This document shows, piece after piece, positions 34,371 to 45,649 of a DNA stretch of 64,000 nt. How positions within the stretch are numbered: position 1 is the stretch's first letter; the number at the start of each line of letters is the position of its first letter. The notes below the pieces were generated by a model. That model saw only the letters and a program-made list of their open reading frames with translations, ran no database searches and was not told the DNA's origin. Origin of the DNA: Aegilops tauschii subsp. strangulata (Eukaryota; Streptophyta; Magnoliopsida; Poales; Poaceae); the NCBI RefSeq assembly GCF_002575655.3, contig NC_053040.3:224206628-224270627 (forward strand). The letters are read 5' to 3'. Both the position numbers and the translations under genes were made by a program.

Positions 34371-36048
34371 GCGTGTATAGCCCATTTGCTATTATTTTAT
34401 ATTTTTTACTCATTTGCTAATTCATATGGAATTTATTGCAGCCCATTTTCCATTTTTAGAATTGCTGCCCATTTTTTTGGTTAGTGCCAGGGTTAAAAAA
34501 TTGAACTAAAAATGTGCGAAATTTTAAAATTTCGCATATTTTTGCCGGGGAACAAAATATTCTTAATCCAAAAATTAGTAGCCATACTAAAACAAATTTA
34601 GAATAAATTAGTACTATGTCATGTTAAAATCCAATGAAATATAAAATATCAGTGAAGAACAAAAAAAGAAACTGATTGCCCATTTGCTATAATTATTTTG
34701 GAATTTGCAACCCCTTTGATATTACTTTTAAGATATACTGACCATACTCTTTGGCCAGGACGGAATGCACCCTCCTCATCTTGAAAGATTTGCAGCCCAG
34801 TAAGTCGGAGAAAACAAATAGGCCTAGCTTGGGTATTCTTCAAAAAGAAATAGTGGGCTACCTATTTTCCCAAAGAAAAAACTGCTGGGCTGGTTATGTT
34901 GTTAGACGGGCCACAGAGACCGCACAACCCAGTTTATAGCCTGCTCCTCCGATCGAATCCTCAAAAAAAGTTGTGCAATTCTTTCGTTAATTAAGTATAT
35001 GTTGACAATGATGTGGGTCCCAGATATCAGCAGGGTGGATTAGAGTAAAAACCGAGGGGTGCATTTGAGTAGTAAAAGAGGTGCTTGCTTGTGTTCGGGA
35101 GTGGAACTGGTGTGTCCATACTGTCATACTCACAACTACAGTCCTCTCTCGATTCACTTTGTTGACAGGGCCAGACGGCAGCGCCGCGGTGAGCGCACCA
35201 AGGCGGAGGATAAAGTGGTGTCGCCAATGGGTTGAGCTGGGTTGGGCATTCTTACCAAAAAATAAAAATGGTCCGGAACTATTTACGACGTTGACTACGA
35301 TTTCCATGGGCCGGCTGGTTGCAGGAGGAAAATGGTGGGAGAAAGAAGACTGGTCGCTATCTTTGCCTAAGAATAAGATCGACTGAATGTAACGACACTA
35401 ACATAGGAAATAATATCCTCCTGTTAAAATTTGAATTTTCAAATCATGAATTTAAAGAACTGGTGCATGAGCATTTAGCTTTATTTATTTATTTACTTAT
35501 TTATGTTTAGGGGACCATGAGCATGTACCTTGGCCAGATTCATGTGAGAGCCTCCCCTTCCAGTTAATTATGGGCTCCTCTATTGGGCCTTCATCAGTGA
35601 GCTGCATGTTATCGACAAGTGGAAAATGTGTTCCGTACCAAAAATAGTATGCGCTACGTATGGTACGGGGCACTAAAGGATCGGACCGTGCAACGACTTC
35701 CAAAACATTGTGTTTGTCATTCTAACAACACATTTATTCAACCAACAGATGAAATATACTGCTGATTGTACATTGAAAACAGCAGCAGCAACAACCAGGG
35801 CTGGGGGTGCAACAGAAGCAGTAAGCAGGCCAGAAGAGTAAAGACGCAACTCTCTCTTCCAAAGAAAACATCCGCCATCATTACAAAAGGGCTACCAAAA
35901 AGGAACAAGTGTATGCATCAAACTAAGTAAAGATCCTACTACACCAAGTGTACGCATCTAACTAACTGGCTCAGTTAGACGTTACTATTTATTAAGCTGT
36001 GGAGATTGGCTGACGGCTTGAACCAGATGGGTCCTGACGGCGGAAACT
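34371..36048. other. Spacer after the CACTA arrays
   Basis: 34380-34980 is AT-rich with no gene. 34990-35310 still carries CACTA-like phrases (GTGGGTCCCAGATATCAGC, GGGCCAGACGGCAGCGCC), so the transposon may reach this far. 35420-36048 is the 3' flank of the F-box relic; nothing coding is seen. Confidence 0.4.
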
Positions 36049-37404
36049 CTAGCTAGCAGGTCGAAGTCTGATACTTGTGACCCTTTCTCCTACATTGGGT
36101 TGCAGAGCGTGGCGACACATATCAGGGTATGGTGCATGGAGAGACGCATGGTATGCTGTGTACACACAGTTTTGCCTGATGAACGAAACCGCACTGCTAT
36201 CATGATCCTTGCCGCCGGTTATCTCCTGGTTAATCGGATAATTCAGTCTAAGAAACAGAGAGCGTGTACCAAGGCCACTTACTAGCCTCCAGTAAAACAT
36301 TCTTGAAGGCCTAAAGAAGCTGGGATCCTGCTCAAAGACCTTGCAGTGACTGTGATTGTATGCCGCGAAACTACACGTCCGGTATGTGCGAACGATCATC
36401 AATCGTTCGCTGTCGCCTGATCGAGCCAAGAACCACCTGCAACTGCCATGCCGCTTTTCTTTGAAAGGTTCTGGGATTAGGAAGGGTAGGGATACCAGGC
36501 GGCCTACAACATCATATAAATTTGGAGTCAAATAAAAAAGGGCTCGTACTATAGTCAATCTTAAGAACAGCATGTTATGAGCATGGATATTTTTCAGTAA
36601 ATGTTGACAGAAATATAAGCAAGCCATCATGATATCATAGGAAAGTAACATACTGCTGTAACAACCGTTTGTAGCGATGATTGGAGTAGGCCAGGAATAC
36701 GTCTAGCCATAGAAGGAGCCGACAGCGTAAATGAAGCCCTTGTGTTCAATGGCATCAAAGAACCATGGAGGATGTATGATCCGGCGATGGACGTGCAGAT
36801 TTATCCACTTACCGAAGTGGCCTGTGAGATAGGCGAGACCGTGGTTGAAGAAAGCAATTAGCCTGAAGTCTTTATAATTCACAGATCTTGTGGGCACTTG
36901 GCAGATTAAAACCTTGAGCAAATCTAACTTGGTATCATGTTGGCTACTGTAAGATTCCGAGTATTCTGGGCCGCGGTGCCAAAGCAGTGCAGTGTTAGTC
37001 GAAGGAAGGGGGATCAATCGCCGGGTGTAGACCTCCACGAGCATCCAGCTGTCGCGACCGTCGACGAGCACCATCCAAGACGTGTTCATGCTGACCCAGT
37101 ACATGCTGTTAATGTAGTTGAGAATGACAGGGATCGGATCGCAGTCAAGGGGGTTGATGCTCGCCACGCTACGATCATTATGCTGCGTGACACGCCATTT
37201 CTGAAGATCAGGCGGCATCAGGAAGCAAGGAGCTGGCTTAAAAAGCTCCGGCCTGAGGGCTTTGAGTAAACGGTATAGCCCCGACGAGCACGAGGTGAGT
37301 GGCATGGTACTGAGATTGTCCACACGCGAAATAATGAGCTTCATTACCTCTGTGGGGAGCGAATTGCAGCCACTCTTTCAGCAGACGCTGCTCGGTTCTG
37401 CCAT
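36049..37404 (-). pseudogene. F-box / DUF295 (KIB-like) protein relic
   Basis: One minus-strand frame stays open for 452 codons, from ATG at 37404 to a stop at 36049, apart from TGA at 37378-37380 and TAG at 36703-36705. The N-terminus has an F-box-like SLPTEVMKLIISRVDNL. The middle fits DUF295 proteins: FFNHGLAYLTG and DAIEHKGFIYAVGSFYG. The C-terminus has LGTRSLFLRLNYPI and QNCVYTAYHASLHAPYPDMC, hallmarks of this family in grasses. An extra 60-70 residues (around MLLSYDIMMACLYF) may be an unspliced intron or insertion. Family members form SCF ubiquitin ligase receptors; this copy would need readthrough of two stops to work. Confidence 0.75.
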
Positions 37405-38096
37405 TGTTAGTGCTTGGGTTTCGGAAGAGGGGGGAGGCGCCTTAGCGGGGATGGAACATTGGACGATTATGTGCGGACGAAGATGGAGAAGCGAATATGT
37501 GCTGCGGGAAGTGGACAAGTGATGATGACAAAAGCATGCCGCTTGACTTATGAGACACATCCCAGTAGCGTAGGATCATATTGATGCCAGACAACTTGCT
37601 TGAGTGATCATAGTACTAGTACTCCCTACAATACCTACTACTATGCCCTAGTTTGCATATAGAGTAGTGGAGTAGGACTCTGCTGTACTACTAGCACTGG
37701 AGGAGTTGTATATTCTAATCTAAAATAGTTACAAACTTCAATGCCCAAGCATGGAACGACTACGAACCGCCATCGGTGCTAACTCCAATCCCCAACAAAC
37801 GTTCGCTGGGAGACATGGCAATTGCAAACGCCCGTGATGCAGTTACAGTACGTGTGTAAGGGTGGTGGTTTTGTCAAATACTATGGCTTAAAAATAGGTC
37901 ATCGTCGGATGGAAATCGGATGGTTACGTGGGATTCGCCAGAGCTTGTGGCGAACAATCGCCAGATATCATTACTAAAAAAAGGGTTAAAACACCCGGGG
38001 CTATAACTTGCACCGGCTGACCACTAGCAGTGATACTAACATAGTTGTAAAATGGTCAAAGACCGTGTCTACGTGGTGTTTGGAATTATATGCAAA
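37405..38096. other. Upstream region of the F-box relic
   Basis: Contains the promoter side of the F-box relic and about 500 bp without recognised features. No clear TATA box was picked. Confidence 0.3.
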
Positions 38097-38615
38097 CTAG
38101 AAAGATGCCCATGCATTGCACCGAACATCAAGATGCATTTATTTACAGAACACCTATTGTGATTGACCCATGCAGGAGTAATCCCATGTGTAAGAACTAA
38201 TGATATCTCGAGAATTTTATCGGAAAAATGGTATCTTGAGAATTTCATCGAAAAAATGATATTTCGAGAAAGATGAGAGATAAGGTGACGAGGAGTGGGG
38301 CGTGGTGGTGACTGGTGGTCGGACTGGGCAGAGGCATGGGGATGGACGGCGCCGGCAGTGGCCACCATGCCAGATTGTTCCAGAGACTTCCTTTTTTAAT
38401 TGCTCAGCAATGAGGTTGTGGGTGATAAGAATGAATGAGGCAAGGCCTTATCTGTAAATGTGGAGAGAGGTGCGGGTATCTTTTCTAAATTTGTCAGTGT
38501 TTGCTTTCTATTCATTAGATATAGATTGGACGATCTATATTACAAGATGGCAGGACACCATCATCACCAACTCGGGTTTTTTATAAGAGTAAAGAAGTAG
38601 AGATAAGAGTAGAGA
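38097..38615 (-). mobile_element. Small non-autonomous Helitron (519 bp)
   Basis: On the minus strand it begins TCTCTACTCTTATCTC after an A and ends with CTAG before a T. A short terminal hairpin (GTGCAATGCAT) lies about 10 nt from the end. The interior shares GTTGGTGATGATGGTGTCC-like and GGCCTTGCCTC blocks with the copies at 43753-44017 and 49401-49720. It ends 21 bp before the ATG of the SINA-like relic. Confidence 0.7.
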
Positions 38616-38636
38616 TAGAGACTAGGGAGGAGCACC

Positions 38637-39716
38637 ATGTACTGCTCCGTGTGCTACTCCTGCGCTCCATTCGGCGGCGGCAACGTCCCCTACAACCACT
38701 CCCTCCTGTGCTCCATTCGACGGGCGCTGTTGGAATTTGGGGAGCACACTCGCGTGATTGCTGGCAGCGACGACTTCACCGACGACGACTTCTTCCCCGA
38801 CCTCAGCAACCTCTTCCTCAACGACATGGGCGACAACCTCAATGCCAATGGTGTTGCTCTCGTTGCACCGTATGTGTTTCTGGCCTTCCTGTTCGAAATC
38901 ATGGTAGAATTCATGTTTCTAGTCTGTGTCCTAGATTCGATCTGTTCATCTACTATGCTAGTCCACATGATTAGTTTAATCTCTGTTATAGCCGTCATGA
39001 TTTATTTTGTGCTTATTCAAATTAAATCTCGTAGTAACTTGCTCATATATTCAACTAGCGCAATGTCCCCTAGAACCACTCCCGTTTCATGGACGGCCTG
39101 GTCGATGCCTCCAAGGTGCCCTGTGTCTATTAAGAGTTTCTGCTGCAAGAGGTTCGTCAACCAGCACTCGCTGGCGGAGCATAGTTCCAGATGCGCGCAC
39201 GCGCCCTACTACTGCTATGAATGCACGTCGCCGTTTTAGGGCTCGCCGGTGAGCCTCGTGCATCACCTCACGGCACCGGCCGTCGAACACTACTGGCCCG
39301 CGGCGGTGAACATCAAATGCGAGATGTGCTACCCGTTCGCCGTGCCGGAGTCACTGGAGGATCACCGCCGCCTGCTAGTCGTGGAGGAGAGCGACATCGT
39401 CTTCCTCTTGGTCGTGGGCACTGGCAAGGCCCGCGCAGGCCACCGCCCTGTCTCTGTAGTGTGCGTCAGGGGCAACGCCACTAACGCTGACACGAGGCCG
39501 GTGTACGAGTGCATGCACACTGTTACTGCCCCTTAGAGGTACGTGGGCGCCCACACCGCCTCCATGACGCTGACTGGGACTGCGCCGAGCTGCTCTGTTC
39601 CCGGCGATGTGGACATGGAAGACCCATGGTATGATTTTCACCCCAATATGGTGCACACGGACTCCAAGGAGCTTCACCTGGACATATGCATTCCCAAGTT
39701 AAATGTTGATCATTAG
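38637..39716 (+). pseudogene. SINA-like E3 ubiquitin ligase relic
   Basis: The first frame opens at ATG 38637 with MYCSVCYSCAPF, a possible remnant of a RING-type start. 39089 begins MDGLVDASKVPC in one frame. The next frame reads CCKRFVNQHSLAEHSSRCAH and PYYCYEC, the SIAH-type zinc finger, so there is a frameshift near 39130. It then continues past a TAG (39237-39239) through SLVHHLTAPAVEHYWPAAVN and SVVCVRGNA, past a second TAG (39534-39536) to MVHTDSKELHLDICIPKLN and a final TAG at 39716. SINA proteins bind targets with the C-terminal domain and transfer ubiquitin. A segment of 22 of 24 matching bases (GCAACGTCCCCTACAACCAC and GCAATGTCCCCTAGAACCAC) frames an intron-like part at 38870-39060. 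Confidence 0.75.
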
Positions 39717-40020
39717 TCTTCGCTCAATGTAATCCGCTGTCTAAGTATGTGGAGACTTCTTATTTATATACTATAGAACCTTCCATGCATGATCTTGCTC
39801 TATTAGAGTATCGCTCATGAATAAAAGTGTATCCATTTATGGTTTAGTCTAGAATCTTCCATGTATGCTTTTGCTCCATTAGAGTTCTCGCTTGCCATTT
39901 ATGAGATTAATTGCGAATTTTTACTACAGTACTGGCGAAAGACTTATGATGAACCATTTCTTACATCTCCTCTACCCTTTCCAAGTCATCCTAATTCAAT
40001 CCCTCCATCTAGGTGTATAA
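39717..40020. other. 3' flank of the SINA-like relic
   Basis: Two copies of a 75-bp unit (CCTTCCATGCATGATCTTGC and TCTTCCATGTATGCTTTTGC) lie near 39774 and 39849. AATAAA lies at 39821, a possible poly(A) signal. Confidence 0.4.
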
Positions 40021-40301
40021 GAGCATGGTTAATACTTAATAGTATAGCCAACTGTTGACTATAAGAAAGTGCCATGTCATTTGTAGCCAACATGTATAAC
40101 AATTAGCTATAAGTATGTGCTACTTTATTAATACATGGCCCACTTTCCACTCTCACATATTGCCTAGGAGCACGTGCTGCAGCTGGCTCTTGCATGAGAG
40201 CCTGCTTACATTCTCTCTCCTATCCTCTCTCCTCCAACTAAGCATTAGAAATATTGCTTTACATCTTACAGCCTGCTGACTGTACCTTATTGTACTCGCT
40301 C
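40021..40301. mobile_element. Tourist-like MITE (TAA target)
   Basis: Flanked by TAA (40018-40020 and 40302-40304). It starts GAGCATGGTTAATAC and ends TTATTGTACTCGCTC, imperfect inverted ends. Confidence 0.6.
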
Positions 40302-40329
40302 TAAGTCACCTTACAAAAAGCAAATAATC

Positions 40330-40574
40330 CCAAAACACTTAGGCGCGGTGCATTAACTCCCACCTCGTTTCTTGTTTCCTGACATATCAACCAATAAGAG
40401 ATGTGGGGCGTGCATGTTTTTAATGACTCAAGACTACCAAACACGACATGCAGTGGTTAGTTCATTGCATGCAATGCTATTAATTAGCAAATAAACATTA
40501 AGTTCTCTCATTTCCCCTTCATTCTTTGTCATGGTGCACAACTTAAGATGACTTATTCACCTAGACGGAGGGAG
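40330..40574. mobile_element. Stowaway-like MITE, left end unclear
   Basis: The right end CACCTAGACGGAGGGAG is followed by TA, the Stowaway signature. The phrase GACTTGAGAC..TTTTAATGACTC is shared with a truncated copy in the other direction at 43385-43490. Confidence 0.45.
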
Positions 40575-40889
40575 TACATTCATGGTGGTCTAGAAAAAAT
40601 AAGCAAAATCGATACTCAAAAACTAATTCTTAAAGATCATTTCTTGCAAAGCACAATAAGTGTTATTTCTTCACAAGTTTTGGATGCAGGTTGAACGCTT
40701 TTGTTTGCAAAAGATACTTTTTTATCTATTTCAGCCAGATGTTTGTGAGGTCTAGAGAGGAAATAATATCCGAAGAAACCTATCGATACTCGTTACACAT
40801 GAGATGACCCCCCACATACTTTGTCAAAATAAACAACTCCCTGATCAATGCAATTCACTGTTCCGTGCAACGCACGGGCACCTTACTAT

Positions 40890-41090
40890 ATATTAGTACG
40901 ACCATAAATTTAACTAACATTATATATAGTACGATAAATGCTCATGCATGTCACCAAAAATTATATCATTGAAAACTATTTTCAAATATGAATCCAACGA
41001 TATAGTTTTTGTTGACATGCACTAACATTTTGATAGTTAAATCTTCAGTCAAATTCAATGGGGGACTAATAAACCACGACCGCGGTAGTA
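40890..41090. mobile_element. Degenerate Stowaway-like MITE of the 2758 family
   Basis: It shares AATATGAATCCAACGATATA and TTGACATGCACTAAC with the MITE at 2758-2957 and ends AATAAACCACGACCGCGGTAG. Confidence 0.5.
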
Positions 41091-41352
41091 CTAGTGTAGG
41101 GGGTGGCGCTGCATAGGAGTCTCACCCCACTCGTGGCGCGACAGTAAAGCCTTCATATCACAAAACCCCACCACTCCCAGTAATAAGTGGCCTGGTAAAA
41201 TAAATGGACAAGAAACCTTCACATCCCTCCGTCTTTTTTGCATTTCATCTCTTTGCATTTACTTTGTCCGGTTCATCTCGCACACTCGATCCCTACTTAC
41301 TACTCCTAGTATGCCTAGCTACTACTCCTAGTATCCCTAGCTACTACTCCTA

Positions 41353-41713
41353 GGGCCAGTTCTTTTGGCGGCTTAAAAAATAAGTCGTCTGTTCCCCAAC
41401 TTTTCGCATAAGACTAGTCACAGTGGAGAGTAACACAAGGCGCCTCACTCATTTATTTGGGCTTCTAAATTACTACCTCCGTCCTGGTTTATTAGTCACC
41501 ATTGTAATTTGTCCTAAATTTTGACCAAAGATTTAACTGATAAAATGTTAGTGCATGTCAACAAAAGTTATATAATTTTGGGTGACATGCATAAACCTTT
41601 CATTAGTTAAATTAATGGTTAAAATTTGACACAGATTACAATGGGGACCAATAAACCAGGACGGTGGTATTAATTATGGGATTACTAGTCTAGAAGCCTA
41701 AAAGAGCTGGCCC
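41353..41713. mobile_element. Second MITE, containing the nested MITE 41473-41670
   Basis: Outer ends GGGCCAGTTCTTTTGG and AAAAGAGCTGGCCC are inverted. A triplicated TACTACTCCTAG motif lies just outside at 41305-41352. Confidence 0.45.
41473..41670. mobile_element. Stowaway-like MITE nested in the MITE at 41353
   Basis: Flanked by TA. It begins CTACCTCCGTCCTGGTTTATTAGTC-type and ends ACCAATAAACCAGGACGGTGG. Same family as 2758-2957. Confidence 0.65.
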
Positions 41714-42247
41714 CTGGTAATCCTAGTAGTAGTACTCAAGATGGAATTCCAATTGCACAGCACAACTTGTGAGGCAAAAAAATCGATACAGGGTGTAGGA
41801 AGCGGTTTGGGAATTTGCATGCCTTCCCGACCAGTGAGATACTCCGTACAAAGTATGATAGAGAATAACCACATAGAAGGATGCTAAAAGTAAACAATAA
41901 AACGAGCATTTTTTGCATTTCTTTTGCATTGAATCATTTCACAAGCTTGACTAGTGCTGTTTTTCTACTTTTACAAAAACAACATCATAATGTTAAAATG
42001 TGAATTTCCACGTACATAAGTAATAGTAGTAGCATAGTCTGCAAGCATATTAGAGAGAGACGTGTAGTGTGATATATAGTAAAGTTTGTGCTATATGCAC
42101 GTAGTTACAAAATGCATACAGATACACAAGGTTTCCAAACTTTTCCTTTTACATACTTAATTAAGGACGCTAATAATTCCCGAACGTTCGGGATTTATCA
42201 TTTGCCTCCCAAAAATAATGAGATCGCCTTACGAAACTAAATTATTC

Positions 42248-42881
42248 CTAATGAAAGCCACGGCGCTCGCATGAGCGCTTGCGGCGCGCCATGAGTGCCC
42301 TAGTGCACGGTCGTTTCCCAGCATGCCGACACAACACGTCTTCCTCAGCCTCGCAACTCCCAAAGTGCTGATTGGCGGCTTGCTGGCAGGCGAGCACGAT
42401 CTCACCGGTGTGGTGATCCAGCGCCAACAGGTACTCCTCCTCGCTGGAACCATGCACCCGGTCCACGTACCACCAAGCGTAGATGAGGCGCTTGGGCCCG
42501 ATTGCACTCAGGGCTTTGGCACGGGCGCCCTCTGCCACCCTCACGGCCCTTGCACGAGCCTTCTGCCAAAGAGCCAATTTCCTGACTCTCTCGGACGCGA
42601 CATAGGCCTGCCAGGAAGCATGCCTCGTGGTGCGCTTGCGGCAAAGCCCCCACAAGGAGACATTCATTTCTTTCCAAAGCTCCTCAAGGCTGGGGGCTCG
42701 GCGGGCGGCGCGACGTTCTCCACATAGTAGGGAGCCAACGCGTCCTCCGACGCGCATGCTGGCGAGACTGGGAACGCCGACGTGTCCTCCTCGACTAGTG
42801 GCGGTGATGAACGGAACGGCGACGCATGACCGTCCGCGCGGTGAAGCGAGGGCGCCTAGGGCTTGGAAGGGGCGATGCCAT
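42248..42881 (-). pseudogene. Unnamed Triticeae gene relic with intact-looking promoter
   Basis: A TATA box at 42958-42965 lies 85 bp before an ATG at 42881 with a good context (CCACCATGGCATCG). The first frame reads MASPLPSPRRPRFTARTVMR to a stop, a second frame gives EDTSAFPVSPACASEDALAP and the third reads LEELWKEMNVSLWGLCRKRT, then YVDRVHGSSEEEYLLALDHH to a stop at 42248. Two frameshifts are therefore likely. The three pieces follow each other in order, so this was one protein of about 210-220 residues. No named domain is recognised. The apparent 243-residue frame from 42979 uses a GTG start upstream of the true ATG and is not used here. Confidence 0.6.
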
Positions 42882-42957
42882 GGTGGTCGACGTGAGAGGG
42901 AGGGGGAGGAGATAGCGATGAACGTGAGTGTTCTTCCGAATGCCGTGGGAGGCGCAG

Positions 42958-42965
42958 TATTTATA
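42958..42965 (-). promoter_or_regulatory. TATA box of the unnamed relic
   Basis: TATAAATA on the minus strand, 85 bp before the ATG at 42881. A foldback (43005-43107) lies 40 bp upstream of it. Confidence 0.6.
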
Positions 42966-43004
42966 GCGAGTAATGGCACACCTACGTCAGATATGGATTG
43001 GCCT

Positions 43005-43107
43005 TCGGTGACTTAACTGCAGGTGCAGTTGCGTCACCGACATGTGGGCTAGATGCCTGTTGGGCACACATGTCAGTGACCCAATGCACCTGCAGTTAAG
43101 TAACTGA
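43005..43107. repeat. Imperfect foldback, 44-bp arms
   Basis: Left arm 43005-43049 (TCGGTGACTTAACTGCAGGT and on) and right arm 43064-43107 (reverse complement TCAGTTACTTAACTGCAGGT) pair over about 44 bp with a 14-nt loop. It lies in the upstream region of the minus-strand relic at 42881. Confidence 0.7.
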
Positions 43108-43503
43108 AGCAGCGTCCCGTAAGATATGTTGCATGATTAACGTAACGGCTACGTGGGCATATTTGTTGGAGTAAATTACAGGGGAGGGAAGGGGTGGAAA
43201 TATTGCTGGTCACAACAGATTGGACGAGCGCGGGGGGAGGAGAGTCATGCATGCAGATTTTTTTCACATGAGGTGGAGTGGTGGGACTGCTGGAGGTACA
43301 AGGAGAGTCAAGTAGGCAGATTGTTTTCACACATGGAGAGGAAAAGATTTGGAGACGAACGGGCTTCCGGCAGGTATGGGGAATGGTGCATAATAAGTCA
43401 TCTTGCATGCCGGGCTAGGTATAGTCTCAAGTCATTAAAAACATACACGCCCCACACATGTTCAGATTTCAAGGTGCACTAAATTATTGCATGCGATGAT
43501 TAA

Positions 43504-43733
43504 GGCTGGCCGTAGTGGTGGTATAATGTGGTATCTTAGCTGGTATCATGCACACGGGAATAGCAAAAGAATTAAAGAAGAGAGGGGGGTTAGAGTAACA
43601 TAGATATATACCGTATCATGTTAAAATACTATGCTACTTTGTGTCATGCATGGCACTATAAAGGTAATCCTGTATCATACACTAGTATCATGCACATGAT
43701 ACTAGTATATGATACATTCCACTATGAGTAGCC
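43504..43733. mobile_element. Tourist/Harbinger-like MITE (TAA target)
   Basis: Flanked by TAA. It begins GGCTGGCCGTAGTGG and ends CCACTATGAGTAGCC. The interior repeats GATACTAGTAT.. palindromes. Confidence 0.6.
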
Positions 43734-43752
43734 TAAAGAGAATATTAACTAA

Positions 43753-44017
43753 TCTCTACTCTCTACTCTTATATATATATATTATTTTATTTTATCTTAT
43801 AGAAAGCAGAGTTGGTGATGATGGTGTGCCTGCCATCCTGCAATATAGGCCGTCCGATTTATATCTAACGGATAGGAAGGAAACTATGACAATTTACCCC
43901 CACTCCTCTCCATATTTGCAGATAAGGCCTTCCCTCGTTCATCCTTTTCTCCCACAAGATAAACTACTCATACAAATGCATCTTGATGTTCCGTGCAACG
44001 CATGGGCATCTTGTTAG
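43753..44017 (+). mobile_element. Small non-autonomous Helitron (265 bp)
   Basis: Starts TCTCTACTCTCTACTC after A and ends TTAG before T. A terminal hairpin CCGTGCAACGCATGG lies at 43991-44005. Only 19 bp separate it from the MITE at 43504-43733. Confidence 0.7.
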
Positions 44018-44289
44018 TGCATGTAAAAATATTTGTCATTTACCAGTGTTCATGCATGCATGCAATGCAATAATGCATTGGTAAACACATTTTTTTGTGA
44101 AGAAAGAGAGCATTAATTGAGTACTTTTGCAGAATACAAAAACTAATCCACCGCCTCTATCTTGGTAAGAGTAGGTGAAATTTTTGAATCGAGCCCTTTA
44201 AACTAGAAGGGAGGTAGTAGTAGTACTCCAATAGCTAACCTTGTTCTAATGACTATTTAGGACATGGCACGCACCTAGACGAAGGAACT

Positions 44290-44528
44290 AGTCTACATCG
44301 TGCATATAAGTTTTGTCTGAAGTTAATGTACCTCTACTTTGACCAAACTTACAGAAAAATGTATCAACATTCACGATGTCAAATCAATATTTTTATAATC
44401 ATTATGAAATGTAGTTTCATAATATATATATTTGGTAGTGTAGATATTGATATTTTTAGTATGGTCAAAAACTTTGCAAACTTTGACTTGACACAAATCT
44501 TACGCGGAGTAAAAAGGACCAGAGGGAG
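44290..44528. mobile_element. Stowaway-like MITE, left end degraded
   Basis: The right end CCAGAGGGAG is followed by TA. The arms GCATATAAGTTTTGTCTGAAG and the inverted CAAATCTTACGCGGAG still match. Confidence 0.5.
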
Positions 44529-44929
44529 TACCATGCATGTGGAGTAGGCAAAAAAAATTGCTCATTTATAGTCGTCCGAAGTCTCAAAGGGCGTGACCGT
44601 GCGAGGGAGGCGAAGGTCGTGGGAGGTGCGACGGTTGACGGAATTAAGTGAAGTTACATCCATGCGCCGGCATGGCGTGCGAACACGCAGAACCTATACC
44701 GTCAGGCCTACGATATGGGTCTAGTAGACATGATATCTAGTGGGTACCGCATAGTACTCAAGAACTCTTTGGGGGCATGCAACCGTTTATCCATCGGGCA
44801 AGCCAACCACCCCACGCCGTTCGCACGCCATACTTGTCCCCGTGTTCTACCTTACAACAGTTCACTCCCAGTCGTCCTGTCCTTTCACATTACACTAGTT
44901 CAACTTCTCCTAACCCGCCTCCAAAATCC

Positions 44930-45649
44930 ATGGCCTCCCAAATCTCCATGATCGCCGCAGAGTACCATGTTAGAGCCATCACCGGCGATGAGTTCATCGT
45001 CATCTACACCCGTAGATCCACGGTGGTGGAAGCATGCCTTTCTCGCTTCTTGCGCATCTTCCAAAGTTCAAAGGATGAGTGGGTCGTGCTAGATGTTGAG
45101 TACACCATAGTCCTGGAAAGCGAGAAGACTCTAAAGGAGGCAGAGAAGAAGAAGCCCGCCGTGATCCAGGTTTGCATACATAACGTGTGCTTGGTCTACC
45201 ACATATGCCATGCCGACGTTGAGTGCAAGGATTTTAAGAACTTCCTCAAGGACAAAAGAGTGAAATTCATTACTGTAGACTTCACGAACGACAAGATAGT
45301 CCTGGGTTGGATAGTCCTCGTTGTAGGCTAGCCCTTCAATCTCTACAAGGCAAGCCTGGTATCCTCTTCTCAGCCCTCAATGCTGACCCTGGCATCAGCC
45401 ATAATTCATCATTCGTATGCTCAACTGAAGAAACCTCACCACGAGTTTCATCATGCATGAGAGTCGAAGACAATAGATGAAGATCACATCCTGTCTGCAG
45501 CAAGGGATGCCTACCTTTGTTTAAATATCTACAAGGGTTGGATGAATAAGCAGAGCCTAGTGTCCGGTTCAAGCAAAGAAGCGTCAGGGAAGAGGAAGAG
45601 CAAGAGGGACAAGGACAAAGTCGAGGACGTGGACTTGGACTCCGAGTAA
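44930..45649 (+). pseudogene. WRN-like 3'-5' exonuclease relic, near full length
   Basis: One frame of 240 codons from ATG 44930 to TAA 45649 with two internal stops: TAG at 45329-45331 and TGA at 45458-45460. Motif I is WVVLDVEYT near residue 53-61, motif II is FITVDFTNDKIVL near residue 117 and motif III is ILSAARDAYL near residue 190. These are the three acidic motifs of DEDDy exonucleases. A basic tail (GKRKSKRDKDK) follows. Both stops are single-base changes and the frame is otherwise intact. The relic at 1958-2328 belongs to the same family. Upstream 44545-44929 has no clear TATA box. Confidence 0.8.

Larger units (their letters stand above)
19839..35300. mobile_element. CACTA transposon (left end and repeat arrays), hosting LARD A
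   Basis: The left end reads CACTACAAAAAAAGACAC, preceded by TCA, inside an LTR. Phrases such as TCATGACAGAAAATGGGC and TTCTATGACA follow, as in Triticeae CACTA ends. Repeat arrays lie at 20188-21000. A ~600 bp repeated unit appears in the halves 21366-21964 plus 33587-33690 and again at about 33700-34370, with GTGGGTCCCAGCTGT and GATGGACATCCAATAGTC landmarks. The right end (GTAGTG) was not found, so the right boundary is a guess. No transposase is seen. The element is split by LARD A at 21965-33586. Confidence 0.65.

Noticed and set aside
40863..40890. Fourth Helitron end (hairpin CCGTGCAACGCACGG)
   Set aside because: The hairpin is present but the sequence after it (GGCACCTTACTATA) lacks a clear CTRR end and no 5' end was found.
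42882..42979. Upstream extension of the minus-strand frame to 42979
   Set aside because: It starts with GTG above the TATA box; the ATG at 42881 with a good context is the likely start.
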